Shown: positions 19,978-32,394, counted from the first letter of the stretch. The stretch is DNA of 64,000 bases from Cavia porcellus (GCF_034190915.1 NW_026947547.1:1090001-1154000); one strand, 5' to 3'. Translations and numbers: made by a program. Notes: generated by a model from the sequence alone, not told the origin.

Positions 19978-22570
19978 CTGTTGGGATTGTGGTTCAGGTT
20001 GGGGTTGGGGTTGGGTTTGGTATTAAGGTTAGGGCTAGGTTAAGGGTTAGGTTTAGGGTTAGGTTTAGGTTTAGGGTTAGGGTTAGTGTTTGGGTTAGGA
20101 TTAGCTTTAGGGTTAGGATTAGGTTTAGTTTTGGGTTAAGGTTTGTTTTAGCATTAGGGTTAGGTTTAAGTTTAGGGTTAGGTTTAGGGTTAGGGTTAGG
20201 TTAAGGTTATGGTTTGGGTTAGAATTAGGGTTAGGTTTAGGGTTGGGTTAGGGTTGTTTAGGGTTAGGGTTAGGAGTTATCTTAGGGTTAGTGTTAAGGT
20301 TAGGGTTGTTTTAGGTTGGTGTCGGTTAGGGTTAGGGTTAGGGTTCGTGTTGGGGGAGGTTTAGGGTTAGTGTCAAGGTTACACTTAGCGTTAGTGTAAG
20401 GGATAGTGTTAGGGGTATGGTTGTGTTAGTCTTAGGGTTATGGTTAGTGTTAGGGTTAGGTTTAGTTTTGGGTTAGTTTTATGGTTAGGGTCAGGGTTAG
20501 GTTTCGGGTTAGGGTTTAGGGTTGAATTAGGGTTAAGTTTAAGTTTAGGGTATATGTTGTTTTAACGTTAGGGTTAGGGTTAGGTTTAGGTTTAGGTTTG
20601 GGTTGGTTTAGGTTTACGGTTCGGGTTAGTGTTATAGTGTTAGGTTCAGGGTTAGGGTTAGGGTTAGTGTTAGCTTGAGGGTTAGGGTTAGGATTAGGGT
20701 TATGGTTAGGGTTAGGTTTACGTTTAGTGTTGTGTTAGGTGTACAGTTAGGCTTACTGTTATGTTTAGGGTAAAGGTTTGGTCAAGGTTAGAATTAGGGT
20801 TAGGGTTAATTTTAGGTTTTGGTTGGGTAAGTTTTATGGTTAGAGTTAGTGTTATGGTTTCTGTTAGCATCAGGGTTAGGGTTAGTGTTAGGGTTAGTGT
20901 TAGGTTTAGGGTTAGGTTTAGGGTTAGGGTTAGGGTTAAGGTTAGGGTTAGGGTTACGTTTAGTGTTCGGTTAGGTTTAGGGTTAGTTTTAGTGTTAGGC
21001 TTATAGTTAAGGTTAGGGTTAGGGTTACGTTTAGTGTTGGGTTAGGTGTAGGTTTAGGGATAGTGTTACGTTTAGGGTTAGGGTTAGTTTAGGGTAGGGG
21101 TTAGAGTTGGCATTGGGGTTAGGGTGTGGGTAAGGGTTACGGTTAGGGTTAGGGTTAGGGTGAGGGTTAGGGTAAATGTTGGGTTAAGGTTAGGGTTAGG
21201 GTTAGGTTTAAGGTTAGGTTTAGGGTTAGGTTTAGAGTTGTGTTAGGTTTAGGGTTAGGGTTGGTTAGGTTTAGGGTTAGGGTTATGGTTGGGTTAGGGT
21301 TAGTGTTGGGGTTGCTGTTCGGGTTGGTGTTGGGTTCGGTTTGGATTTGAGGTTAGGGCTAGGTTAAGGGTTAGGGTTAGGGTTAGGTTTACAGTTAGGT
21401 TTAGAGTTAGGTTTAGGGTTAGGTTTAGTTTTAGTGTTAGGGTTAGGGTTAGGATTAGGGGTAGTGTTTGGGTTAGGGTTAGCTTATGGTTAGGGTTAGG
21501 TTTAGTTTTCAGTTACGTTTAGGTTTAGGGTTAAGGTTGGGTTAGGATTAGGTTTAGGGTTAGGTTTAAGGTTAGGGTTAGAGTTAGGGTTTGGGTTACG
21601 TTCGGGTTATGGTTTGGGTTAGAATTAGGGTTAGGTTTAGGGTTGGGTTAGGGTTAAGCTTAGAGTTAGGGTTAGGGTTAACGTTGGTTTGCGTTAGGTT
21701 TAGGGTTATGGTTAGTGTTGGGTAGGTTTAGGGTTAGTGTTAGGGTTATGCTAAACATTAGGTTTAGTGATAGTGTGAGGGCTAGAGTTGTGTTAGGGTT
21801 AGGATTAGCTTAGGGGTAGGTTTAGGTTTAGGGTTGGGTTGGGTTAGGTATACGGTTATGGTTAGTGTTATGGTGTCTGTTAGCGTCAGGGTTAGGGTTA
21901 GGGTTAGGGTTATGGTTAGGTTTAGTGTCAGGGTTAGGTTTAGGGTCAGGGTTTAGATCTTGAGTTAGGGTTAGGGTTAAATTTAGGGTAAATGTTGGGT
22001 TAAGGTTATGGTTTGGGTTAGGGTTATGGTTGGCTTATGGTTGTGTTGGGTTAGGTTTATGATTCGGGTTAGTGTTATGGTGAGTGTTAGGGTCAGCGTT
22101 ATGGTTAGATTTAGGGTTATTGTTAGGTTTAGGTTTAGGGTTATGGTTAGGTTTAGGATTAGGGTTAAGGTTGCTTCAGGTTTGGGGGTGGGGTTAAGGT
22201 TGTGGTTGTGGTTGGGGTTGGCGTTAGGTTTAGAACAAGGGTTAGGGATAGGGTTAGGGTTAGGGTTCGGTTTAGATTTGGTTAGGGTTGTTTAGGGTAT
22301 GTGTTAGGGTTAGGTTTATGGGTCGGCTTAGGTTTAGTGTTACGGTTAGGGTTACGGTGGGGTTAGTGTTAGTGTCAGGGTTACAGTTAGGGTTAGGTTT
22401 AGGGTTTGCGTTGGGTTTGGTTTAGGGTTTGGGTTAAGGATGGTTTAGGGTTAGGATTTGGTTTTAAGTTAGGGTTAGGGATAGGCTTTTGGTTAGGTTT
22501 AGGGTTAGGGTTAATTTAGGGTTGGTTTGTGTTGGTCACGGATAGGGTTAGGGTTAGGCTTAGGCTTAGG
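19978..22570 (+). repeat. Block C, copy 4 (3' end missing)
   Basis: Head at 19,978; GCATTAGGG near 20,152; GGGTATATGTTG near 20,546; AAAGGTTTGG near 20,772; GTTGGCATTGG near 21,106; TTTAGATCTTGAG at 21,952; TTGCTTCAGG near 22,171; GGTCACGGATAGG near 22,534. It then passes into block B, so the GTTGCATTAGGG and ATTATTTTATA part is missing. Confidence 0.74.
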
Positions 22571-23500
22571 GTTTGGGTTAGGGTTGGGATTAGAGTTAAG
22601 GTTGGTTTGGGTTAAGGTTAGGATTAGGTTTATGGTGAGCATTAGGTTTAGGTGTTAGTGTTAGTGTTTGGGTTAGGGTTAGGAATAAGTTTGGGTTCGG
22701 TTTCGGGTTCGAGTTAGGTTTAGGGTTGGGTTAGGTTTAGAATTAGGGTTGGGTTAGGGTTAGGGTTAGGGTTAGGGTTAGCATTAATGTTAGGTTTAGC
22801 TTTTGGGTTAGTGTTAGATTAGGGTTAGGCTTAGAGTTAGGGTTAGGGTTACGTTTAGTGTTGAGTTAGGTGTAGGCTTAGAGTTAGTGTTAGGATTAGG
22901 GTTAGTTTAAGGTTAGGGTTAGAGTTGGGGTTAGGCTTGAGTGGGTGTAAGTGTTAGGGTTAAGGTTAGGGCTAGGGTTAGGGTTTGAGGGTTAGGGTTA
23001 GTGTTGGAGGGTTAGGGAAAAAATTAGGGTTAGGGCTCAGGTTAGGTGTAGCGTTGGTTTAGGGTTAGGGTTAGGTTAGGTTTGTGTTTAGTGTTAGGGC
23101 TAGGGTTAGGCTAAGTGTTGGGTTAGAGTTAGGGTTAGGGTTAGGTTTACGGTTAGGATTAGGGTTAGGGGTTATGTTTATGGATAAGGTTAGTTTTAGT
23201 TTTGGGTTAGGGTTAGGGTTATCCCTGGGGTTAGTGTTAGGGTGAGGGTGAGGTTTAGGTTAGGGTTAGGATTGGTTTAGAGTTAGGGTGAGGATTAGTG
23301 TTAGGGTTAGGGTGAGGATCAGGGTCAGAGTCAGGGTTAGGGCTAGTGTTAGAGTTAGGGTTAGGGTTAGGTTTAGGGTTAGGGTTGTGTTAGTTTTAGG
23401 GATAGGGTTAGTGTTAGGGTTGGGTTAGGTTTAGGGTTAGGGTTAGTGTTATTGGGTTATGGTTAGGATTATGGTTAGGTTAGGGTTAGGGTTAGGGTTA
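22571..23500 (+). repeat. Block B, copy 7 (beta type, 5' part missing)
   Basis: Enters B at GGGATTAGAGTTAAGG near 22,586. Beta markers: GCTTGAGTGGGTGTAAG near 22,933, TTATGGATAAGG near 23,180 and GAGGATCAGGGTCAGAGTC near 23,313. It ends with ATTGGGTTATGG near 23,452. Confidence 0.72.
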
Positions 23501-24273
23501 GGATTATTTTTTGGGTTAGGTTTGGGTAGGGTTAGTATTAGCGTTCGGGTTGGGTTAGTGTTAGGCTTAAGGCTAGGGTTAGGGTTATGTTTGGGTTAGA
23601 TTTTGGGTTAGGTTAGGTTTAGGGTTAAGGTTAGGGGTAGGGTTAGAGTTAGTGTTAGGGTTAGGGTTTCATTAGTGTTAGTGTTATGGTTCGGGTTATG
23701 GTTAGGGTTGGGGTTGGGGTGAGGGTTGTGGTTGTGGTTGGCGATAGGTTTAGGGCAAGGTTTAGGGATAGGGTTAGGGTTAGGGTTCGGTTTATATTTG
23801 GTTAGGGTTGGTTAGGGTAAGTGTTAGGCTTAGGTTTATGGGTAGGGTAGGGTTAGTGTTGGGGTTACGGTTAGGGTTGGGTTAGGTTTAGTGTTCGGTT
23901 TACAGTTAGGGTTAGGGTTAGGGTTAGATTTACGTTTAGGGTTAGGGTTGCGTTTCAGGTTAAGGTTAGGGCTAGGCTTTTGGTTAGGTTTAAGTTTAGG
24001 GTTAATTTAGGGTTGGTTTTGGTTGGTTAGGGTTAGGGTAGGTTTAGGCTTAGGCTTAGGCTTAGGTTTAGGGTTAGGGTTAGATTTAGGGTTAAGTTTA
24101 GTGTCAGGGTTGGGTTACAGTTAGGGTTAGGGTTAGGGTTAGGATTAGGCCTATGGTAGGGTAAGTGTAGCCTTAGGGTTAGAGTACTCTTATCGTTAGG
24201 GCTATGGTTATGGTTATGGTTAGGGGTCGTGTTGTGTTAGGTTTAGGGTTAGGGTTAGGGTTGGGTTAGGGTT
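23501..24273 (+). repeat. Block A, copy 10
   Basis: Complete copy: ATTTTTTGGG start, CATTAG near 23,670, GGCGATAGG near 23,740, GCGTTTCAGG near 23,950, CTTTTGG near 23,978 and AGAGTACTCT at 24,181. Confidence 0.75.
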
Positions 24274-24383
24274 GCTGTTGGGGTTGTGGTTCAGGTTAGG
24301 GTTGGGATTGGGTTTGTGTTTAAGGTTAGGGCTAGGTTAAGGGTTAGGTTTAGGGTTACGGTTAGGGTTAGGGTTAGGGTTAG
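24274..24383 (+). repeat. Truncated block C head
   Basis: CTGTTGGGGTTGTGGTTCAGG and TTTAAGGTTAGGGCTAGG, then a jump into the 3' part of block B. Confidence 0.58.
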
Positions 24384-24707
24384 TTTTGGGTTAGGGTTAG
24401 GGTTAGCCTTGGGGTCAGTGTTAGGGTGAGGGTGAGGGTTAGGTTAGGTTTAGGATTGGTTTAGACTTAGGGTGAGGATTAGGGTTAGGGTTAGGTTGAG
24501 GATCAGGTTCAGAGTCAGGGTTAGGGCTAGTGTTAGAGTTAGGGTTAGGGTTAGGGTTAGGGTTAGGGTTAGGGTTGTGTTAGTGTTAGGGTTAGGGTTA
24601 GTGTTAGGGTTGGGTTAGGGTTAGGGTTAGTGTTATTGGGTTATGGTTAGGGTTATGGTTAATTTTATGGTTGGGTTTGGGTTAGGGTTAGGGTTAAAGT
24701 TAGGGTT
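24384..24707 (+). repeat. Block B, copy 8 (beta 3' tail)
   Basis: Only the tail: GCCTTGGGGTCAGTG near 24,406, GAGGATCAGG near 24,499 with AGAGTCAGG (beta form), and the linker ATTGGGTTATGG near 24,634. It contains one of the longest canonical runs in the window (24,542-24,574). Confidence 0.66.
24542..24574 (+). repeat. Six-triplet perfect TTAGGG run
   Basis: Six GGG triplets separated only by TTA. Other six-triplet runs: 17,813-17,845, 34,739-34,771, 45,604-45,636 and, as CCC, 35,815-35,847. Four triplets suffice for a telomeric G-quadruplex, so these are the strongest candidate sites. Confidence 0.85.
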
Positions 24708-25470
24708 ATGTTTTGGGTTAGGGTTGTGTTAGGGTTAGTATTATGGTTTGGGTTAGGTTAGTGTTAGGGTTAAGGCTAGGGTTAGGTTTACGTTTGTGTT
24801 AGGTTTTGGGTTAGGTTAGGGTTAGGGTTCAGGCTTAAGTTAGGGGTAGGGTTAGAGTTAGTGTTAGGGTTAGTTTTTCATTAGTGTTAGTGTTATGCTT
24901 CGGGTTATAGTTAGGGTTGGGGTTGGGGTTAGGGTTGTGGTTGTGGTTGGCGATAGGTTTAGGGCAAGGTTTAGGGATAGGGTTAGGGTTAGGGTTCGGT
25001 TTATATTTGGTTAGGGTTGGTTAGGGTAAGTGTTAGGCTTAGGTTTATGGGTAGGGTAGGGTTAGTGTTGGGGTTAGGCTTAGGGTTGTGTTAGGGTTAG
25101 TGTTAGGTTTACATTTAGGGTTAGGGTTAGATTTACGTTTAGGGTTAGGGTTGGGTTTCAGGTTAGGGTTAGGTTTAGGCTTTTGGTTAGGTTTAAGTTT
25201 AGGGTTAATTTGGGGTTTTTCGTTTGGTTAGGGTTAGGGTTAGGCTTAGGCTTAGGCTTCGGTTTAGGGTTAGGTTTAGATTTAGGGTTAGGTTTAGTGT
25301 CAGGGTTGTGTTACGGTTCGGGTTATGGTTAGGGTTAGGATTATGCCTATGGTAGGGTAAGGGTAGCGTTAGGGTTAGGGTACTCTTATCGTTAGTGTTA
25401 TGGTTATGGTTAGGGTTAGGGTTCATGTTGTTTTAGGTTTAGGGTTAGGGTTAGGGTTGGGTTAGGGTTC
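24708..25470 (+). repeat. Block A, copy 11 (sister of copy 1)
   Basis: Complete copy with CATTAG near 24,879, GGCGATAGG near 24,949, CTTTTGG near 25,179 and AGGGTACTCT at 25,377. GGTTTTTCGTTTGG near 25,213 is shared only with copy 1. Confidence 0.75.
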
Positions 25471-28400
25471 CTGTTGGGGTTGTGGTTCAAGTTGGTGTTG
25501 GGGTTGGGTTTGGGTTTAAGGTTAGGGCTAGGTTAAGTGTTAGGTTTAGGTTTACGGTTAGGGTTAGGGTTAGGGTTAGTGTTTGGGTTAGGGTTAGCTT
25601 TAGGGTTAGGGTAAGGTTTAGTTTTGGGTTAAGGTTGGGTTAGTATTAGGGTTAGGTTTAAGTTTAGGGTTAGGGTTAGGGTTAGGTTAAGGTTATGGTT
25701 TGGGTTAGAATTGGGGTTAGTTTTAGGGTTGGGTTAGGGTTGTTTAGGGTTAGAGTTAGGATTAATCTTAGGGTTAGGGTTAAGGTTAGGGTTGATTTAG
25801 GTTGGTTTCGGTTAGGGTTAGGGTTAGGGTTCGTGTTGGGGGAGGTTTAGGGTTAGTGTTAGGGTTACGCTTAGCGTTAGGGTAAGCGATAGTGTTAGGG
25901 CTATGGTTGTGTTAGGGTTAGGGTTATGGTTAGGGTTAGGGTTAGGTTTAGTGTTGGGTTAGGTTTAGGGTTAGGGTCAGGGTTAGGTTTCGGGTTAGGG
26001 TTTAGGGCAAGAATTAGGGTTAAGTTTAAATTTAGGGTATATGTTGTTTTAACGTTAGGGTTAGGGTTAGGTTTAGGTTTAGGTTTGGGTTGGTTTAGGT
26101 TTACGGTTAGGGTTAGTGTTATAGTGTTAGGTTCAGGGTTAGGGTTAGGGTTAGTGTTAGGTTGAGGGTTAGGGTTAGGATTAGGGTTATGGTTAGGGTT
26201 AGGGTTACGTTTAGTGTTGCGTTAGGTGTACGGTTAGGCTTAGGGTTATGTTTAGGGTAAATGTTTGGTTAAGGTTGGATTTAGGGTTAGGGTTAATTTT
26301 AGGGTTGGGTTGGGTAAGGTTTACGGTTAGAGTTAGTGTTATGGTTTGTATTAGCGTCAGGGTTAGGGTTAGTGTTAGGGTTAGGGTTAGGTTTAGGGTT
26401 AGGGTTAGGTTAAGGTTAGGGTTAGGTTTACGTTTAGTGTTGAGTTAGGTTTAGGGTTAGGTTTAGATTTAGGGTTACAGTTAAGGTTAGGGTTAGGTTT
26501 ACGTTTAGTGTTGGGTTAGGTTTAGGTTTAGGGTTAGTGTTACGTTTAGGGTTAGGGTTAGTTTAGGTCAGGGGTTAGAGTTGGCATTGGGGTTAGGGTG
26601 TGGGTAAGGGTTAAGGTTAGGTTTAGGGTTAGGGTGAGGGTTAGGGTAAATGTTGGGTTAAGGTTAGGGTTAGGGTTAGGGTGAGGGTTAGGGTAAATGT
26701 TGGGTTAAGGTTAGGGTTAGGGTTAGGGTTAGGGTTAGGTTTAGGGTTAGGTTTTGGGGTAGGTTTAGAGTTGGGTTAGGGTTAGTGTTAGGGTTGGGTT
26801 AGGTTTAGGGTTAGGGTTATGGTTGGGTTAGTTTTGGTGTTGGGGTTGTGGTTCGGGTTGGTGTTGGTTTCGGTTTGGATTTGAGGTTAGGGCTAGGTTA
26901 AGGGCTAGGGTGAGGTTTAGGTTTACAGTTAAGTTTAGAGTTAGGTTTAGGGTTAGGTTTAGGTTTAGTGTTAAGGTTAGGGTTAGGATTAGGGATAGTG
27001 TTTGTGTTAGGGTTAGCTTATGGTTAGGGTTAGTTTTAGTTTTCGGTTACGTTTAGGTTTAGGGTTAAGGTTGGGTTAGTATTAGATTTAGAGTTAGGTT
27101 TAAGGTTAGGGTTAGAGTTAGGGTTTGGGTTACATTAGGGTTATTCTTTGGGTTAGAGGTAGGGTTAGGTTTAGGGTTGGGTTAGGGTTAAGCTTAGGGT
27201 TAGGGTTAGGGTTAGAGTTGGTTTGCGTTAGTTTTCGGGTTAGGGTTAGTGTTGGGTAGGTTTAGGGTTAATGTTAGGCTTATGCTAAACGTTAGGTTTA
27301 GGGATATTGTCAGGGCTAGAGTTGTGTTAGTGTTAGGATTAGCTTAGGGTTAGGTTTAGGTTTAGGGTTGGGTTGGGTTAGGTATACTGTTAGGGTTAGT
27401 GTTATGGTGAATGTTAGGGTCAGGGTTAGGGTTAGGGTTAGGGTTATTGTTAGGTTTAGGGTTAGGGTTAGTGTTAGGGTCAGGGTTTAGATCTTGAGTT
27501 AGGGTTAGGGTTAAATGTAGGGCCAATGTAGAGTTAAGGTTATGGTTATGGTTAGGGTTAGGGTTAGGGTTGGCTTAGGGTTGTGTTGTGTTAGGTATAC
27601 GGTTAGGGTTAGTGTTATGGTGAGTGTTAGGGTCAGGGTTAGGGTTAGGGTTAGGGTTATTGTTAGGTTTAGATTTAGGGTTAGGGTTAGGTTTAGGATT
27701 AGGGTTAAGGTTGCTTCAGGTTTGGGGATTGGGTTAAGGTTGTGGTTGTGGTTGGGATTGGCGTTAGGTTTAGAACAAGGTTTAGGGATAGGGTTAGGGT
27801 TAGGGTTTGGTTTAGACTTGGTTAGGGTTGTTTAGGTTAAGTGTTAGGGTTAGGTTTACGGTTCGGCTTAGGGTTAGTGTTAGGTTTAGGGTTACGGTTG
27901 TGTTAGAGTTAGTGTTAGTGTTACAGTTAGGGTTAGGTTTAGGGTTAGGGTTGGGTTTGGTTTAGGGTTTGGGTTAAGGATGGTTTAGGGTTAGGATTTG
28001 GCTTCAAGTTAGGGTTAGGGATAGGCTTTTGGTTAGGTTTAGGGTTAGGGTTAATTTACGGTTGGTTTGGGTTGGTCACGGTTAGGGTTGGGTTAGGCTT
28101 AGGCTTAGCTTTAGGGTTAGCATTAGGTTTAGGGTTTGGTTTACTGTTAGGGTTGTGTTACAGTTAGGGTTAGGGTTAGTTTTAGGGCTATGGGAGGGTT
28201 AGTGTAGCGTTAGAGATAAGCTACAGTTATCGTTAGGGTTATGGTTATGGTTAGGGTTAGGGTTCGTGTTGGGTTAGGTTTAGGGTTCGTGTTAGGGTTA
28301 GGTTAGGGTTGTTGTTGGGGTTGAGTTTTGGGTTGGGGTTGGGATTGGATTTGGGTTTGAGGTTAGGGCTAGGTTAAGGGTTAGGGTTAGGTTTAGGGTT

Positions 28401-28978
28401 ATGGTAAGGCGTTAGGTTTAGGGTGAGTGTTAGGGTAAAGGTTGCGTTAGTGTTAGGTTTAGAGTTAGGGTTATGGTTAGGGTTAGCTTTAGGTTTAGTT
28501 TTATGGTTACGGTTGCATTAGGGATGGGGTTGGGGTTAGGGTTGTGGTTTTGGTTGGGGTTGGGGTTAGGGATAGGGCAAGGGTTAGCTATAGGGTTAGC
28601 GTTAGCGTTAGATTTGGTTAGTGTTTCTTAGGTGAAGTGTTAGGGTTAGGGTTACCGGTAGGCTTAGGTTTACGGTTGGTTTACGGTTAGTGTTGGTTTG
28701 GGCTAGTGTTAGGGTTATGGTTAGCATTATTTTATAGTTAGGTTTAGGGTTAGGGGTTAGGGTTAGGGATAGGGATAGGGTTAGGGCTAGGGTTAGGGTT
28801 CGATTAATGTTAGGGTTAGGGTCATGGTTAGGGTTAGGGTTAGGGATACTCTTAGGGGTAGGGTAAGGTTAAGTGTTAGAGGTACTGTTAGTGTTGGGTT
28901 TGGGTTATGGTTAGGGTTAGGGTTAGGGTTAGGGTTAGTCTTTGGGTTAGGGTATGGGTCAGGGTTAGGGTTAGGGTT
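25471..28978 (+). repeat. Block C, copy 5 (full length)
   Basis: All C anchors in order: head at 25,471, GGATTAATCTTAGGG near 25,758, GGGTATATGTTG near 26,035, AAATGTTTGG near 26,258, GTTGGCATTGG near 26,580, TTTAGATCTTGAG at 27,486, TTGCTTCAGG near 27,711, GGGAGGG near 28,192, third head near 28,310, GTTGCATTAGGG near 28,508, ATTATTTTATAG near 28,730 and AGAGGTACTG near 28,878. With copy 1 it is one of two full-length C blocks; the lengths agree (about 3.5 kb). Confidence 0.77.
26632..26725 (+). repeat. 47-bp tandem duplication in block C
   Basis: GGGTGAGGGTTAGGGTAAAT begins at 26,632 and again at 26,679, each followed by GTTGGGTTAAGG. Other C copies have the unit once (for example near 21,168 and 61,231). 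Confidence 0.82.
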
Positions 28979-29360
28979 AGTGTAGGGTTATGGTTAGAGT
29001 TTAGGTTTAGGGTTAGGGTTTAGGGTTGGGTTAGGGTTAGGCTTAGGGTTAGGGTTAGGTTTAGTTTTGGTTAGGGTTCGTTAGGGATAGGGTTAGGGTA
29101 AAGGGTTACAGTTAGGTTTAGATTAGGGTTCGGGTTAGGCTTAGGGTTAGGTTTAGGGTTGGGATTAGAGTTAAGGTTGGTTTGGGTTAAGGTTAGGGTT
29201 AGGTTTATGGTCAGCATTAGGTTTAGGTGTTAGGGTTAGGGTTAGTGTTTCGGTTAGGTTTAGGTATAGGGTTGGGTTCGGTTTCGGGTTAGAGTTAGGT
29301 TTAGGGTTGGGTTAGGTTTAGAATTAGGGTTGGGTTAGGGTTATGGTTAGGGTTAGGGTT
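28979..29360 (+). repeat. Block B, copy 9 (5' third only)
   Basis: Starts at GTGTAGGGTTATGGTTAGAG, then GTTCGTTAGGGATAGG near 29,077, GGGATTAGAGTTAAGG near 29,161, GTATAGGGTTGGG near 29,264 and TAGAATTAGGG near 29,318. It breaks off near 29,345 into a block A start. Confidence 0.68.
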
Positions 29361-30129
29361 ATGTTTTGTGTTAAGGTTGTGTTAGGGTTAGTATTAGTGT
29401 TCGGGTTGGGTTAGTGTTAGGTTTAGGGCTAGGGTTAGGGTTACGTTTTGGTTAGGTTTTGGGTTAGGTTATGGTTAGGGTTAGGGTTAAGGTTAGGGGT
29501 AGGGTTAGAGTTAGTGTTAGGGTTAGGGTTTCATTAGTGTTAGTGTTATGGTTCGAGTTATGGTTAGGGTTGGGGTTGGGGTTAGAGTTGTGTTTGTGGG
29601 GACGATAGGTTTACGGCAAGGTTTAGGGATAGGGTTAGGGTTAGGGTAATGTTTAGATTTGTTTAGGGTTGGTTTGGGCAAGTGTTATTCTTAGGTTTAT
29701 GGGTAGGGTAGGGTTAGTGTTAGGGTTAGGGTTAGGGTTGGGTTAGGGTTAGTGTTAGGGTTACAGTTAGGGTTAGGTTTAGGGTTAGATTTACGTTTAG
29801 GGTTAGGGTTGGGTTTCAGGTTAGGTTTAGGGTTAGGCTTTTGTTTAGATTTAAGTTTAGGGTTAATTTAGTGTTGGTTTCGGTTGGATAGGGTTAGGGT
29901 TAGGGTTAGGCTTAGGCTTAGGTTTAGAGTTAGGGTTACATTTAGAGTTAGGTTTAGTGTCAGGGTTGTGTTACGTTTAGGGTTTGGGTTAGGGTTAGTT
30001 TTAGGCCTATGGTAGGGTAAGGGTAACGTTAGGGTTAGGGTACTCTTATCGTTAGTGTTATGGTTATGGTTATGGTTAGGTTTCGTGTTGTGTTAGGTTT
30101 AGGGTTAGGGTTAGGGTTGGGTTGGGTTG
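29361..30129 (+). repeat. Block A, copy 12
   Basis: Complete copy. GTGGGGACGATAGG near 29,597 replaces the usual GTGGTTGGCGATAGG, and GGGTAATG near 29,643 replaces GGGTTCGG. AGGGTACTCT lies at 30,037. A truncated C head follows. Confidence 0.74.
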
Positions 30130-31196
30130 CTGTTGGGGTTGTGGTTCAGGTTGGGGTTGGGGTTGGGTTTGTGTTTAATATTAGGGTTAGGTTTAGGATT
30201 AGGTTTAGGGTAGGGTTAGGGTTAGGGTTAGGTTTGGTTAGGGTTAGGGTAGTATTATGGTTAGGGATAGGGTTAGGGTTGGGTTAGTGTTAGGGTTAGG
30301 GATAGGTTTAGGGTGGGGTTAGGGTAGGGTTTGCGGTTGTGTTTCGGTTTGGGGTTGGCGTTGGGGTTTGGGTTAGGGTAAGTGCTAGGGTTAGGGTTAG
30401 GGTTAGGTTTGGTTAGGGTTGCTTAGCCTTAGTGTTAGGGTTAGGGTTAGCATTAGGCTTAGGGTTAGGGTAAGACTTAGGGCTAGGGTTACGGTTTGGG
30501 TTAGTGTTAGGTTTAGGGTGGGGTTAGGGTAAATGTTAGGGTTAGGGTTAGGGTTAGGCTTAGAGCTAGGTTTAGGATTAGAGATAGGATTATGTTTAGT
30601 GTTAGTGTTAGGGTTAGGGTTGGGTTAGGTTTTATTGTTTGGTTTAGGGTTAGGGTTAGGTTTTGGGTTAGGGTCAGGGTTAGGGTTAGGGTTAGCGTTG
30701 GGTTAGGGTTAGGGTCAGGGTTAGGGCTAGTGTTAGGTTTAGTGTTCGGGGTTTTGGTTAGGGTTAGGGTTAGGGTTGGGTTAGGGTTACACTTAGGCTT
30801 AGGGTTATCCTTAGGGTTAGGGTTATGTTTAGTGATGGTTAGGTTTGGTTAGGGGTAGGCTTAAGGTTAGGGTTACGGTTACATTCAGGTTTCGGTTAGG
30901 GTTAGGGTTAGGTTGGGGTTTAGTTTTAGGTTTAGGGTTAGGGTTAGAGTTTGTGTTAGGGCAGGAATAGAGTTAAGGTTGGGTTGGGTTAGGGATAGGG
31001 TTAAGTTTATGGTTAACATTAGGTTTAGGTGTTAGGGTTAGTGTTAGGGTTTGGGTTAGGGTTAGGTATAGGTTTGCGTTAGGTTTAGGGTTAGGGTTAG
31101 GCTTAGCATAAGGGTTAGGTTTAGGTTTACCATTAGAGTTAGTGTGAGGATTTAGGGTTGGGCTTAGGGTTAGGATTACTGTTTGGGCTAGGGTTA
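30130..31196 (+). repeat. Truncated C head plus block D, copy 3
   Basis: C head CTGTTGGGGTTGTGG at 30,130-30,190, then D: GTAGTATTATGG near 30,248, GTTTGCGGTTGTGTTTCGG near 30,329, GCATTAGGC near 30,450, GAGATAGGATTATG near 30,581, GTGATGG near 30,832, GGAATAGAG near 30,964, GGTTAACATTAGG near 31,012 and GGCTTAGCATAAGG near 31,098. From about 31,010 onward this sequence recurs almost unchanged at 39,830. Confidence 0.68.
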
Positions 31197-32394
31197 GGTG
31201 TTAGGTTTAGAGTTAGTGTTAGGGTTGGGTTACGTTAGGCTTAGGGTTAGGGTTAGGTTTAGTGTTTTTTAGGGTTCATTAGGGTTAGGGTCAGGGTTAC
31301 AGTTAGGTTTAGATTAGGGCTCAGATTAGGCTTAGGGTTAGGGTTATGTTTGGGATTAGAGTTAAGGTTGGTTTGGGTTAGGGTTAGGGTTAGGTTTATG
31401 GTCATCATTAGGTTTAGGTGTTAGGGTTAGGGTTAGTGTTTGGGTTAGGGTTAGGTATAGGGTTGGGTTCGGTTTCGGGTTAGGGTTAGGTTTAGGGTTG
31501 GGTTAGGTTTAGAATTAAGGTTGGGTTAGGGTTAGGGTTAGGGTTAGCGTTCAGGTTAGGGTTAACGTTTGGGTTAGGGTTAGATTATTGTTAGGCTTAG
31601 AGTTAGGGTTAGGGTTACGTTTAGTGTTGGATAGGTTGTAAGTTTAGCGGTAGTGTTACGGTTATGGTTAGGGTTAGTTTAAGTTTAGGGTTAGAATTGG
31701 GGTTATGCTTTGGCTGGGGGTAAAGGTTAGGGTTAGGGTTAGGGCTAGGGTTAGGTTTAGGCTTAGGGTTTGAGGGTTAGGGTTAGTGTTGGAGGTTTAG
31801 GGTAAAATTTAGGGTTAGGGCTCAGGTTAGGTGTATTGTTCGGTTTAGGGTTAGGGTTAGGTTAGGTTTCGGTTTAGGGTTAGGGCTAGGGTTAGGATTA
31901 GTGTTGGGTTAGAGTTAGGGTTAGGATTAGGTTTACGGTTAGGATTAAGGTTAGGGGTTATGCTTATGGATAGGGTTAAAGTTAGTTTTGGATTAGGGTT
32001 AGGGTTAGCCTTCGGGTTAGCGTTAGCGTGCGGGTGATGGTTAGTTTAGGGTTAGGATTGGTTTAGCGTTAGGGTGAGGATTAGGGTTAGGGTTAGGGTG
32101 AGGAACAGGGTCAGAGTCAGGGTTAGGGCTAGTGTTAGAGTTAGGGTTAGGGTTAGGTTTAGGGTTAGGGTTGTGTTAGTCTTAGGGATAGGGTTAGTGT
32201 TAGGGTTTGGTTAGGGTTAGGGTTAGGGTTAGGGTTAGTGTTATTGGGTTATGATTAGGGTTGCGGTTACGTTTATGTTTGGGTTTGGGTTAGGGTTATG
32301 GTTAGGGTTAGGGTTAGTGTTATTGGGTTATGCTTATGGTTATGGTTAGGTTTATGGTTGGGTTTGGGTTAGGGTTAGGGTTAGGGTTAGGTTT
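31197..32394 (+). repeat. Block B, copy 10 (alpha/beta chimera)
   Basis: The 5' part has alpha-like CTTTGGCTGGGGG near 31,708. The 3' part has beta-like GGGGTTATGCTTATGG near 31,950 and GAGGAACAGGGTCAGAGTC near 32,099. GTGTTTTTTAGGG near 31,261 replaces GTGTTGGTTAGGG. It matches 40,018-41,216, including these oddities. Confidence 0.74.
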
